From Ureibacillus manganicus DSM 26584 (GTDB lineage Bacteria > Bacillota > Bacilli > Bacillales_A > Planococcaceae), in assembly GCF_000772945.1 (NCBI RefSeq), contig NZ_JPVN01000026.1, positions 1 to 45,125 on the forward strand: a stretch of 45,125 nucleotides of DNA, read 5' to 3'. A program made the translations under genes and the position numbers. Shown piece after piece: positions 16,508-25,743 of this stretch; within the stretch, counting starts at the first letter, position 1; each line of letters opens with the position of its first letter. The notes under the pieces were generated by a model. It did not search any database. It was not told the DNA's origin and saw only the letters and a program-made list of their open reading frames with translations.

Positions 16508-18352
16508 ATGAATTATAAGTTTCGTTATCTTGTGTTTTTCTTATTAGACTCATTGATTGTGATCTATTCGATTTATTTCGGCTATTGGATAATCCACCCA
16601 GATCTTACCTTATTCTCAAACCCACTGATTGCACTGAGCTCTGCAACGATATTAATTAGTCATCATATCGTCGCATATTTTTACCATTTATATAATCGAT
16701 TGTGGAGTGTAGCCTCTGTAAAGGAGCTTGTCATCATTATTTACGCGGTAACAATTTCCATTGGGGTAGCAAGCTTATTCCAGTTAATAATGATTGGTGA
16801 TGTTTACTTCAGAGTGATGATGGTCGCATGGTTCCTGCACATAATCCTTATAGGCGGTTCTAGATTTTTACTACGAATCTATCACGATCGTAGCTTAATC
16901 TCACCTAAGGGGAATTTAAAGCGAGTATTAATCGTTGGGGCTGGACGAGCTGGGACGATGTTAGTACGTAACATTAAACGTAACCAAAACCCAGAATACA
17001 ATCCTGTTGGATTTATAGATGATGACCCATCAAAACATAAACTAAGTATTAATGACGTGAGAGTTTTGGGAAAAGTGAAAGATATACCGAAAATCGTAAG
17101 TGAAAAGAACATTGAAGAAATGATTATTGCCATCCCATCTCTTGGGAAAATGGGTATGAAAGAAATCTATGAAGTATGTAAACAGTCAAATGTTCCAGTA
17201 AAAATCATGCCAAAGATTGAAGACGTCATGACTGGAAAAGTATCTGTCAAAGATATGCAGGATGTAAAAATTGAAGATTTACTTGGACGCGATGAAGTGA
17301 AACTTGATATGAACGCCATTTCTAAAAAGCTTTCTGGAAAAGTTATTCTTGTAACTGGTGCTGGTGGATCCATTGGATCGGAAATTTGCCGTCAAGTAAT
17401 GAAATTTAAACCAAGAATGCTTCTACTATTAGGACATGGTGAAAACTCTATTTACACTATACTAATGGAGTTAAATGAAAAATACAGAAATGAAAAAATA
17501 GAAATAGTTCCAATTATAGCGGATGTACAAGACCGTGAACGTATATTTGATGTCGTTGCTCAGTATCGTCCAGATGTAATTTACCATGCAGCAGCACATA
17601 AACACGTACCGCTAATGGAGTACAATCCAAAAGAAGCTGTAAAAAATAACGTTTTTGGAACGAAAAATGTTGCAGACGCTGCAAATGAATTTGGTGTATC
17701 AAACTTTGTACTTATATCTACGGATAAAGCAGTTAACCCACCGAACGTAATGGGATCAACTAAGCGTATTGCAGAAATGATTGTTCAAAATTTAGCGACA
17801 AGAAGCAAGACAAACTATGCAGCAGTTCGATTTGGAAATGTACTTGGATCGCGGGGAAGTGTTGTTCCGCGTTTTAAACAACAAATCTCGGCTGGTGGTC
17901 CAGTTACTGTTACACATCCTGATATGACTCGATACTTCATGACAATTCCAGAAGCATCACGACTTGTACTACAAGCAGGATCGCTTGCTAAAGGTGGAGA
18001 AGTATTTGTACTTGATATGGGTGAGCCAGTGAAGATTGTAGATTTAGCGCGTAACTTAATACGTCTATCAGGATTCTCTGAAAATGATATCAAAATCGAA
18101 TTCTCAGGCATTCGTCCTGGTGAAAAAATGTATGAAGAACTGTTAAATGCGGAAGAAATTCAGGAAGAACATATTTATCCAAAAATCCACGTGGGTAAAG
18201 CAAACCCATTAAATTATAATGCGCTTAATGAACTACTTATTAAATTGCAGACTCTAGAAATAGACGAGATTAAGGATGAAGTGGTTGCGGTGGCGAATGG
18301 GAAATGGGAAGTAATTATGGACAAGGAACAGTTAAAAGTTTCTGTGGTTTAA
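16508..18352 (+). CDS. capD: Membrane UDP-GlcNAc 4,6-dehydratase (CapD/EpsC/PglF family)
   Basis: 614 residues, close to S. aureus CapD. Four N-terminal membrane segments (about 7-130), a first Rossmann domain (about 140-245, VGAGRAGT), and a C-terminal short-chain dehydrogenase domain with GAGGSIGSEI at about 284-293. The catalytic stretch is STDKAVNPPNVMGSTK: MxxxK replaces the usual YxxxK, normal for this family. It converts UDP-GlcNAc to UDP-4-keto-6-deoxy-GlcNAc, first step to UDP-D-FucNAc (with CapN) or UDP-QuiNAc. ATG follows AAAGAGG. The gap before it may hold an extra promoter, but I find no good match. Confidence 0.92.
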   Translation: MNYKFRYLVFFLLDSLIVIYSIYFGYWIIHPDLTLFSNPLIALSSATILISHHIVAYFYHLYNRLWSVASVKELVIIIYAVTISIGVASLFQLIMIGDVYFRVMMVAWFLHIILIGGSRFLLRIYHDRSLISPKGNLKRVLIVGAGRAGTMLVRNIKRNQNPEYNPVGFIDDDPSKHKLSINDVRVLGKVKDIPKIVSEKNIEEMIIAIPSLGKMGMKEIYEVCKQSNVPVKIMPKIEDVMTGKVSVKDMQDVKIEDLLGRDEVKLDMNAISKKLSGKVILVTGAGGSIGSEICRQVMKFKPRMLLLLGHGENSIYTILMELNEKYRNEKIEIVPIIADVQDRERIFDVVAQYRPDVIYHAAAHKHVPLMEYNPKEAVKNNVFGTKNVADAANEFGVSNFVLISTDKAVNPPNVMGSTKRIAEMIVQNLATRSKTNYAAVRFGNVLGSRGSVVPRFKQQISAGGPVTVTHPDMTRYFMTIPEASRLVLQAGSLAKGGEVFVLDMGEPVKIVDLARNLIRLSGFSENDIKIEFSGIRPGEKMYEELLNAEEIQEEHIYPKIHVGKANPLNYNALNELLIKLQTLEIDEIKDEVVAVANGKWEVIMDKEQLKVSVV

Positions 18353-18398
18353 GAATACCTACCATTCCGATAACGATAAATTGAAAAGAGGGAGATAG

Positions 18399-19703
18399 GT
18401 GTCAAAGCAATATCTTCATACAAAAATATTAAATGAAGAATTACTAAACGTTGATATATCAAAATACTCTTCAAAAGTGGCAGAAATCCACCAACATCTA
18501 CACACGACAAAAGATGAGCCAACTGGTTGGGTCCATGCACCTTTAGAAGACAACACCCAAATAGTTCAATCCATCTTAGAAGTTGCGAGTGAAATTAAGT
18601 TAAAGGCTGACGTGTTGGTAGTAGTTGGTATTGGTGGTTCCTATCTTGGTGCCAAAGCTATTCAAGATGCTTTAACACCATACTTCGGATCACATGAAAA
18701 TGGTATAGAAGTCGTTTATGCTGGTCAAAACTTAAGTGGGGCATATATAAACCAATTGATTAAAAGTTTAGCTAACAAAGAAATATATGTGAATGTAATC
18801 TCAAAGTCTGGTTCTACGATGGAACCAGCTCTTGCTTTTCGCGTGTTTCGTCAATATTTGGAAGAACGATATGGAGATGAAGCTGTTCAACGGATTATCG
18901 TGACTACTGATCCTGAAAAGGGACTATTAAATGACATGGCAGAGAAACATAATTATCGTACGTTTAATATTCCGCAAAATATAGGAGGGCGTTATTCTGT
19001 TTTAACTCCTGTAGGATTGCTACCTATAGCCGTTGCAGGTGTTGATATTGAAGAATTACTTACTGGGGCTAAACAGGCTGCTATTGAACTTAATGAAGAA
19101 TCGCTTGAAATGAATGAAGCGTATCGTTATGCAACAATTCGTCATGAGTTATATAACCAAGGTTACAAAGTGGAAATGCTTGCATCATTTGAACCAGGAC
19201 TTGCGAAATTCCATGAGTGGTGGAAGCAGTTGTTTGGTGAAAGTGAGGGGAAAGATAAAAAAGGTATCTTACCTGTAACTTCAAATTTTTCGACAGATTT
19301 GCATTCGATTGGGCAGTTTATACAAGAGGGAAGTCCGATGCTTTTTGAAACCTTACTACATTTTAGAGAAGTAACTGACGATTACAATGTGCCTTATCAT
19401 TTGCGAGATGAAGATCAATTAAACTACTTAGATAATCGTAGTTTTAATGAGATTAATGCAATTTCGAAACAGGGTACGGCAATTGCGCATGCTGAGGGTG
19501 GAATTCAGGTAATTCAATTAGAATTAAAAAAACTTAATGCATATCATATTGGTTATTTGATTCAATTTTTTATGATATCTTGTGCTATGAGTGCTTATTT
19601 AATGAAAGTGAATCCGTTTGATCAGCCTGGGGTGGAAGCTTATAAATGTCATATTGGACAGTTGTTGAATGAATCGAAAAAATTAGCGTTAAGACCAATG
19701 TAG
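18399..19703 (+). CDS. pgi: Glucose-6-phosphate isomerase
   Basis: 434 residues, somewhat shorter than the about 450 of the Bacillus enzyme. It interconverts glucose 6-phosphate and fructose 6-phosphate. Signatures present: VGIGGSYLGAKA (about 72-83), SKSGSTMEPALAFRV (sugar phosphate loop), GGRYSVLTPVGLLP and the C-terminal GVEAYKCHIG with the catalytic Lys. The start is GTG after AGAGGGAGATAG. A glycolytic gene inside a polysaccharide operon could steer carbon to fructose 6-phosphate and so to UDP-GlcNAc, the precursor of all the amino sugars made here. It may be a second copy. Confidence 0.93.
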   Translation: MSKQYLHTKILNEELLNVDISKYSSKVAEIHQHLHTTKDEPTGWVHAPLEDNTQIVQSILEVASEIKLKADVLVVVGIGGSYLGAKAIQDALTPYFGSHENGIEVVYAGQNLSGAYINQLIKSLANKEIYVNVISKSGSTMEPALAFRVFRQYLEERYGDEAVQRIIVTTDPEKGLLNDMAEKHNYRTFNIPQNIGGRYSVLTPVGLLPIAVAGVDIEELLTGAKQAAIELNEESLEMNEAYRYATIRHELYNQGYKVEMLASFEPGLAKFHEWWKQLFGESEGKDKKGILPVTSNFSTDLHSIGQFIQEGSPMLFETLLHFREVTDDYNVPYHLRDEDQLNYLDNRSFNEINAISKQGTAIAHAEGGIQVIQLELKKLNAYHIGYLIQFFMISCAMSAYLMKVNPFDQPGVEAYKCHIGQLLNESKKLALRPM

Positions 19704-19732
19704 GAATAATTGAAACATGGAGTGTGGCATAG

Positions 19733-20353
19733 GTGTTATATTTAAAAATCAAAAGATTACTAGACATAATTTTATCTGTAATTGGATTAATTGTATTATC
19801 ACCAATATTTTTAATACTTATAATTTCTATAAAGTTAGACTCAAAAGGTCCAGTTTTATTTAAACAAAAACGAGTTGGGATTAATAAAGAACATTTTTAT
19901 ATATTAAAGTTCCGAACGATGAAAATTGACACACCTAAAGATACACCTACCCACCTACTTCAAAATCCAGAACAATATATAACTAGAATGGGTAAATTTC
20001 TAAGAAAAACATCTCTCGACGAGTTACCTCAAATCTGGAATATCTTTGTTGGTCAAATGAGTATTATTGGACCACGCCCTGCCCTATGGAATCAGTATGA
20101 TTTACTAAGTGAACGTGATAAATATGGAGCAAATGATATTAGACCCGGATTAACAGGATGGGCTCAAATTAACGGTCGAGACGAGCTACCTATAGAGGTT
20201 AAAGCTAAATTAGATGGGGAATATATTGAAAAAATTGGTTTTTGGATAGATTTTAAGTGTTTTTTCGGAACGATTGTTAGCGTTACTAAACGTGATGGGG
20301 TAGTCGAAGGTGCCACTGGTATAAAAACTTCTAAGGAGAAAATCCCAAAATGA
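19733..20353 (+). CDS. capM: Initiating sugar-phosphate transferase (CapM/WcaJ family)
   Basis: 206 residues. One N-terminal membrane segment (about 8-30) and the bacterial sugar transferase domain: KFRTM near 63, KTSLDELPQIWN near 100, GPRPAL, and RPGLTGWAQINGR. It moves a sugar phosphate from UDP-sugar to undecaprenyl phosphate; by comparison with S. aureus CapM the sugar is probably D-FucNAc. GTG start after GGAGTG; overlaps the next gene by four bases, as capM and capN would be expected to be coupled. Confidence 0.88.
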   Translation: MLYLKIKRLLDIILSVIGLIVLSPIFLILIISIKLDSKGPVLFKQKRVGINKEHFYILKFRTMKIDTPKDTPTHLLQNPEQYITRMGKFLRKTSLDELPQIWNIFVGQMSIIGPRPALWNQYDLLSERDKYGANDIRPGLTGWAQINGRDELPIEVKAKLDGEYIEKIGFWIDFKCFFGTIVSVTKRDGVVEGATGIKTSKEKIPK

Positions 20354-21195
20354 AGAAAGTACTGATAACAGGTAGTACTAGTTTTGTAGGTACTAGTTTA
20401 AAAAACCTTTTAAGTAATTATCCTGATCAATATTCAATAGAGACATTAGGTTTGAGAGATGAATTGTGGAAAGAGAAGGACTTTTCTAAATATGATGTTG
20501 TCTATCATGCAGTAGGAATTGCACATATTAAGGAAACTAAGGAAAATCAAGATTTATATTATAAAGTAAATCGTGATCTAGCTTATGAGGTAGCTAAGAA
20601 AGCAAAATCTAATGGTGTTAAGCAATTTATATTTATTAGTTCAATGAGTGTTTATGGTATTGATAACGGAGTTATTGATAATTACTCCCCTCTTAAGCCA
20701 AAAAATAGCTATGGAAAGTCGAAACTTCAAGCTGAAAATTTAATATCAACTCTAGAGAATGAGTCTTTTAAAGTTGTAATATTACGCCCACCCATGATTT
20801 ACGGTAAAGGTTGTAAAGGAAACTACCTAAGATTGGCTAACCTTGCTCTAAAGGTACCTTTCTTCCCAGATATTGAAAATAAACGAAGTATGATATATAT
20901 TGAAAATTTATCTTTTTTTGTAAAAGATATTATTGATAATCTAAAGAGTGGCTTATTTTACCCACAAAATGTTGAGTATGTAAAAACCTCAGAAATGGTA
21001 GTATTAATTGCAAAAGTTAATGGAAATAAGGTTAGGCTTACTAAATTGTTTAACCCTTTAATTTTATTTTTCAAGAAAAACGATACTATAAATAAAGTCT
21101 TTGGTGACTTAGTTTACGAAAAGAATCTATCGGATTCTAGAAAAATTGAACAAGTTTCTTTTGAAGATTCTATTAAGTTCACTGAAATTAAATAA
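20350..21195 (+). CDS. capN: NAD-dependent epimerase/dehydratase, probable 4-ketoreductase (CapN-like)
   Basis: 281 residues, extended short-chain dehydrogenase. Cofactor motif GSTSFVG at about 8-14; catalytic Ser in FISSMSVYG and YGKSK (YxxxK). It resembles reductases next to initiating transferases that reduce UDP-4-keto-6-deoxy-GlcNAc to UDP-D-FucNAc (CapN) or UDP-D-QuiNAc (WbpV type). Coupled to capM by ATGA overlap. Which sugar it makes cannot be decided from sequence alone; the CapD/CapM/CapE-G context favours D-FucNAc. Confidence 0.72.
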   Translation: MKKVLITGSTSFVGTSLKNLLSNYPDQYSIETLGLRDELWKEKDFSKYDVVYHAVGIAHIKETKENQDLYYKVNRDLAYEVAKKAKSNGVKQFIFISSMSVYGIDNGVIDNYSPLKPKNSYGKSKLQAENLISTLENESFKVVILRPPMIYGKGCKGNYLRLANLALKVPFFPDIENKRSMIYIENLSFFVKDIIDNLKSGLFYPQNVEYVKTSEMVVLIAKVNGNKVRLTKLFNPLILFFKKNDTINKVFGDLVYEKNLSDSRKIEQVSFEDSIKFTEIK

Positions 21196-21211
21196 AGAAA
21201 GAAGATATCTG

Positions 21212-22447
21212 ATGAAAAAAAAGAAAGATGTTCTATTCTTGTGTCAGTATTTTTATCCGGAATATGTATCATCTGCAACTCTTCCATTTGATACTGCTCT
21301 CTCACTTAAAGAAGCGGGATTTTCCGTTGATGCTATTTGCGGATACCCGAGAGAATACAACCTAAAAGAAATAGTACCATTAAAAGAAACACATAAAGGT
21401 ATTAATATAAAAAGATTAAAGTATATTCAGTTAAAGCGAAGTAATTTTATAGGAAGATTAATAAATTACTTTTCTTTTACAATTTCTGTTGCTTTTCGAT
21501 TTATTAATTTAAAAAATTACAGAACAATTATTGTTTATTCAAACCCACCTGTATTACCTTTTATAGCAACGGTTGCAAATAAAATATTTGGAACAAAAGT
21601 AATATTTGTTAGCTATGATATATATCCGGAAATTGCATATATGACAAATACTATTACAAAGCATAGTATATTGAGCAAAATTATGAATTTTATTAACAAG
21701 AGTGTATTTAAAAGAATAAATACTGTTGTTGCTTTATCAAATGAAATGAAATCATATCTACTTGAACATAGAGCTTCTTTGGCACCTGAGCAAATTGAAG
21801 TTATTCCAAATTGGTATAAGGATACAGGAATAGCTGATAATGAATCTGAGATAAATAATTCACTCTTACGTTCAATTAAATCTAATTCTAATTTAGTAGT
21901 ATCCTATTTTGGAAACATGGGTATTGCACAAGACATTGAAACTATAATAGAAGCTATTAGAATTTTAAGAAATGATTCTAACGTTCATTTTCTATTTGCT
22001 GGACATGGAAATAAAATGGGAATATTAAAAACCACCATAGAACAAGAGAATCTCAAAAATGTTACTGTTTTCGATTTCCTTCACGGACAAGATTTTCAAG
22101 ATGCACTTAGTATTAGCGACTGTTTTATAGTAAGTTTGGCAGAAGGTTTAACTGGCCTAGCTGTTCCTAGTAAGACTTATAGTTACATGATGGCAGGTAA
22201 ACCCATTATCGCAATTATGGGTGAGGAATCTGATATAGCTAAAGACTTGATAGAAAATGAGGCAGGGTACTCTGTGCAAGGAAGAGAGAGTTTAAAAATG
22301 GTAAGTGCTATAGAAGAACTAAGAAGTGATAGCGAAAAACTTAAAAATATGGGTAAAAATTGTAGGGAGATTTTCTTAAATAAATATACTGAAGAAAAAT
22401 GCACTCATCAATATGTTAGAATGATGCAGAGAATATTGGGGGATTAA
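21212..22447 (+). CDS. GT4 family glycosyltransferase (CapL/WbuB-like), probable FucNAc transferase
   Basis: 411 residues, GT-B fold. N-terminal acceptor domain begins DVLFLCQYFYPEY; C-terminal donor domain has YFGNMGIAQDIE and the EGLTGLAVPSKTYSYMMAG segment. It resembles WbuB, the transferase that goes with fnlABC, and sits where CapL would be, so addition of L-FucNAc to the lipid-linked first sugar is likely. ATG 21212 is preferred to an upstream in-frame ATG at 21146, which overlaps capN and lacks a ribosome site. capE follows after three bases. Confidence 0.78.
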   Translation: MKKKKDVLFLCQYFYPEYVSSATLPFDTALSLKEAGFSVDAICGYPREYNLKEIVPLKETHKGINIKRLKYIQLKRSNFIGRLINYFSFTISVAFRFINLKNYRTIIVYSNPPVLPFIATVANKIFGTKVIFVSYDIYPEIAYMTNTITKHSILSKIMNFINKSVFKRINTVVALSNEMKSYLLEHRASLAPEQIEVIPNWYKDTGIADNESEINNSLLRSIKSNSNLVVSYFGNMGIAQDIETIIEAIRILRNDSNVHFLFAGHGNKMGILKTTIEQENLKNVTVFDFLHGQDFQDALSISDCFIVSLAEGLTGLAVPSKTYSYMMAGKPIIAIMGEESDIAKDLIENEAGYSVQGRESLKMVSAIEELRSDSEKLKNMGKNCREIFLNKYTEEKCTHQYVRMMQRILGD

Positions 22448-22450
22448 TAA

Positions 22451-23488
22451 ATGTTTAATGGAAAAACCTTACTGATAACTGGTGGAACTGGTTCTTTTGG
22501 AAATGCTGTAATGGAAAGATTTCTAAATAGCGATATTAAAGAAGTCCGTATTTTTTCTCGAGATGAAAAAAAACAAGATGATATGAGAAAACAGTATAAA
22601 AATGATAAATTAAAATTTTATTTAGGTGATGTTAGAGATCTTGCTAGTGTAAAAAATGCAATGCATGGAGTAGATTATATTTTCCACGCTGCAGCTTTAA
22701 AGCAAGTACCATCGTGTGAATTTTTCCCATTAGAAGCGGTAAAAACAAATATTTTAGGTACTGACAATGTATTAACAGCCGCTATTGAATATGGTGTTAA
22801 AAAGGTAATCTGTCTTTCAACAGACAAAGCAGCTTACCCAATAAACGCAATGGGAATTTCTAAAGCAATGATGGAAAAAGTGTATGTTGCTAAGTCAAAA
22901 ACAGTAGATCCAGAAAGAACACTTATTTGCGGTACTAGATATGGTAATGTAATGGCTTCTCGTGGATCAGTTATCCCTTTATTTATAGATCAAATTAAAA
23001 ATGGACAACCTCTAACTGTTACTGATCCAAATATGACTAGGTTCTTAATGAGTTTAGAGGAGGCTGTTGAGTTAGTTGTATTTGCATTTCAAAATGCTGA
23101 AGCTGGGGATATCATGGTTCAAAAATCCCCTGCAAGTACTATTGGTGACTTAGCTCAAGCCGTAAAAGAATTATTTGCTGTTGATAATGAAATTAAAATA
23201 ATTGGTACTCGACATGGTGAAAAACGCTATGAAACATTACTAACAAAAGAGGAATATGTTGTTGCGGAAGATTTAGGTGGGTTCTTCAGAGTACCAGCAG
23301 ATAATAGGGATCTTAATTATGATAAGTATTTTGATGAAGGTAATGAAAAACTAACTTCAATTGCAGAATACAACTCTGACAATACACACATTTTATCAGT
23401 AGAAGAAATTAAAGAAAAATTACTTGAATTAGATTATGTAAGAAATGAACTTGAGGAATGGCATAAAAAAGCTTACGTATTTAATTAA
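22451..23488 (+). CDS. capE: UDP-GlcNAc 4,6-dehydratase/5-epimerase (CapE/FnlA/WbjB)
   Basis: 345 residues, nearly the size of S. aureus CapE. Short-chain dehydrogenase with GGTGSFGNAV at 11-20 and the STDKAAYPINAMGISK stretch; as in CapE the catalytic YxxxK is MxxxK. It converts UDP-GlcNAc to UDP-2-acetamido-2,6-dideoxy-L-arabino-hexos-4-ulose, first step to UDP-L-FucNAc. Unlike CapD it is soluble and lacks membrane segments. Followed in order by capF and capG, the complete pathway. Confidence 0.93.
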   Translation: MFNGKTLLITGGTGSFGNAVMERFLNSDIKEVRIFSRDEKKQDDMRKQYKNDKLKFYLGDVRDLASVKNAMHGVDYIFHAAALKQVPSCEFFPLEAVKTNILGTDNVLTAAIEYGVKKVICLSTDKAAYPINAMGISKAMMEKVYVAKSKTVDPERTLICGTRYGNVMASRGSVIPLFIDQIKNGQPLTVTDPNMTRFLMSLEEAVELVVFAFQNAEAGDIMVQKSPASTIGDLAQAVKELFAVDNEIKIIGTRHGEKRYETLLTKEEYVVAEDLGGFFRVPADNRDLNYDKYFDEGNEKLTSIAEYNSDNTHILSVEEIKEKLLELDYVRNELEEWHKKAYVFN

Positions 23489-23502
23489 GGGAGAGTTGAA
23501 TT

Positions 23503-24612
23503 ATGAATATTCTTGTAACTGGTGCTAAAGGATTTGTTGGAAAAAACCTTGTAGCAGAACTTCATAATAAAGGCTATGAAAATATATTTGAATTTACAAG
23601 AGAAACTGATGAATCATTACTTGATAAATATACACTGGAATGTGATTTCGTTTTCAACTTGGCTGGGGTAAACAGACCCCAACATAAAAACGAATTTATG
23701 GAAGGTAATTATGAATTTACTTCTCAGTTACTAAGCTTATTGAAAAAACATGGAAATAATGCACCTGTACTGATTACATCTTCTATTCAAGCAGAAAATG
23801 ATAATCCTTATGGTAAAAGTAAGAAAGCAGGAGAAGATTTATTATTCAACTATGGAAAAGAAAATAATATCCCTGTATATGTATACAGATTACCTAACTT
23901 ATTCGGAAAATGGAGTAAACCAAATTACAATACAGTAGTGGCAACTTTTTGCCATAACATATCTAGAGGTTTAGGTATACAAATAAATGATCCCGAAGTG
24001 GATCTCAATTTAGCTTATATCGATGATGTTCTTATTGAATTCTTAAGAGCATTAGAAGGAAAGCCTACAATACAGGGTGAACATTGTGTAATTCCAATTA
24101 CACATAATATTAAACTTGGTGTATTGGCAAATCTTATCAGAAGTTTTAAGGATAGTAGACTTAACTTAAGTATACCAGACATGGATGATTCTCTTACTAA
24201 AAAGCTGTATAGCACATATTTAAGCTTTTTGCCTAAGGACGAATTTTCCTATAATCTCAAAATGAATGTAGATTATAGAGGATCATTCACAGAATTTATT
24301 CGAACTCCTGAGCGTGGACAAGTCTCAATAAATGTCTCAAAACCAGGAATAACAAAGGGGAACCATTGGCATCATACAAAGAATGAAAAGTTTTTAGTTG
24401 TTAGTGGAGAAGGTCTAATTCGATTTAGAAAAATAGATACTGATGAGATAATTGAATATAAAGTAAGTGGAGAAATACTAGAGGTAGTAGATATTCCGAC
24501 AGGTTATACGCATTCAATTGTCAACATAGGAAAAAATGATTTAGTAACAGTAATGTGGGCAAACGAATGTTTTGATCCAGAAAAACCAGATACTTACTTT
24601 GTGGAGGTTTAA
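23503..24612 (+). CDS. capF: Bifunctional epimerase/reductase CapF (FnlB/WbjC)
   Basis: 369 residues, the same length as S. aureus CapF. N-terminal short-chain dehydrogenase domain (VTGAKGFVGKN at 5-15, YGKSK near 105) for NADPH-dependent 4-keto reduction; C-terminal cupin domain (about 255-369) with the zinc-site segment HWHHTKNEKF for the epimerisation step. The product is UDP-2-acetamido-2,6-dideoxy-L-talose. The fusion of these two domains is specific to this family. AGGGAGAG precedes ATG. Confidence 0.94.
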   Translation: MNILVTGAKGFVGKNLVAELHNKGYENIFEFTRETDESLLDKYTLECDFVFNLAGVNRPQHKNEFMEGNYEFTSQLLSLLKKHGNNAPVLITSSIQAENDNPYGKSKKAGEDLLFNYGKENNIPVYVYRLPNLFGKWSKPNYNTVVATFCHNISRGLGIQINDPEVDLNLAYIDDVLIEFLRALEGKPTIQGEHCVIPITHNIKLGVLANLIRSFKDSRLNLSIPDMDDSLTKKLYSTYLSFLPKDEFSYNLKMNVDYRGSFTEFIRTPERGQVSINVSKPGITKGNHWHHTKNEKFLVVSGEGLIRFRKIDTDEIIEYKVSGEILEVVDIPTGYTHSIVNIGKNDLVTVMWANECFDPEKPDTYFVEV

Positions 24613-24615
24613 TAA

Positions 24616-25743
24616 GTGAAAAAATTAAAAGTAATGACCGTAGTAGGGACAAGACCTGAAATTATTCGATTATCAGCAGTAATAAATAAATTAGAAGAAT
24701 CAGAAGCAATTGACCATACATTAGTTCATACTGGTCAAAACTATGATTATGAATTAAATGAGGTATTCTTTAAAGATTTTAAGTTGAAGAAACCAGATTA
24801 TTTTTTAAATGCAGCTACAGGAACTGCAATTGAGACTATAGGTAATATTCTGATTAAAATAGATCCAATTTTAGAAGAAGTAAAACCTGATGCATTTTTA
24901 GTTTTAGGCGATACAAATAGTTGTTTATGTGCAATTGCAGCAAAAAAAAGACACATTCCAATTTTTCATATGGAGGCTGGTAATAGATGTTTTGATCAAA
25001 GAGTACCAGAAGAAACAAATAGAAAAATTGTTGACCATATTTCTGATATTAATTTAACGTATAGCGATATTGCTAGAGATTATCTACTAAGAGAAGGATT
25101 ACCAGCTGATCGTGTTATTAAGACAGGTAGCCCAATGTTCGAGGTGTTACACTCTAAAAAAGCAGATATCGATAAATCAAATATTTTAGAACAACTTAAC
25201 TTGGAGGAAGGTAAATACTTCGTTGTCTCTGCCCATCGAGAAGAAAATATCAATTCAGAAACTAATTTTTTTAGTTTGGTAAATAGTTTAAATGCTATTG
25301 CTGAAAAATATAATATGCCTGTAATTATAAGTACACATCCAAGAACTAAAAATATGATTGAAGCAAAGGGTATAGTATTTAACTCTCTTGTAAAAACAAT
25401 GAAACCACTTGGATTTAGCGATTATAATAAGCTCCAAATCAAAGCAAAAGCGGTGCTTAGTGATAGTGGAACAATCAGTGAAGAATCTTCAATACTTGGA
25501 TTTAGAGCACTTAATTTAAGACAGGCTCATGAAAGACCAGAAGCAATGGAAGAAGCCACTGTAATGTTGGTAGGATTAAAATTAGAAAGAATACTGCAAG
25601 GGTTGGAAATATTGGAAACACAAAATAAGAGTACATTAAGAACTGTTGAAGATTATACAATGCCCAATGTTTCTGACAAAGTTCTTAGAATAATATTAGC
25701 TTACATTGATTATGTTAATAGAGTTAATTGGGGTAAAAATTAA
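24616..25743 (+). CDS. capG: UDP-L-FucNAc synthase, 2-epimerase (CapG/FnlC/WbjD)
   Basis: 375 residues, non-hydrolysing UDP-GlcNAc 2-epimerase fold. Motifs: VGTRPEIIRLSAV, HTGQNYD, FHMEAGNRCFDQRVPEE (catalytic Glu/Asp region), AHREENIN and SGTISEESS. It epimerises C2 to give UDP-L-FucNAc, completing the CapE-F-G pathway. GTG start at 24616 with GTGGAGG ahead. Its TAA stop shares one base with the next start codon. Confidence 0.93.
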   Translation: MKKLKVMTVVGTRPEIIRLSAVINKLEESEAIDHTLVHTGQNYDYELNEVFFKDFKLKKPDYFLNAATGTAIETIGNILIKIDPILEEVKPDAFLVLGDTNSCLCAIAAKKRHIPIFHMEAGNRCFDQRVPEETNRKIVDHISDINLTYSDIARDYLLREGLPADRVIKTGSPMFEVLHSKKADIDKSNILEQLNLEEGKYFVVSAHREENINSETNFFSLVNSLNAIAEKYNMPVIISTHPRTKNMIEAKGIVFNSLVKTMKPLGFSDYNKLQIKAKAVLSDSGTISEESSILGFRALNLRQAHERPEAMEEATVMLVGLKLERILQGLEILETQNKSTLRTVEDYTMPNVSDKVLRIILAYIDYVNRVNWGKN

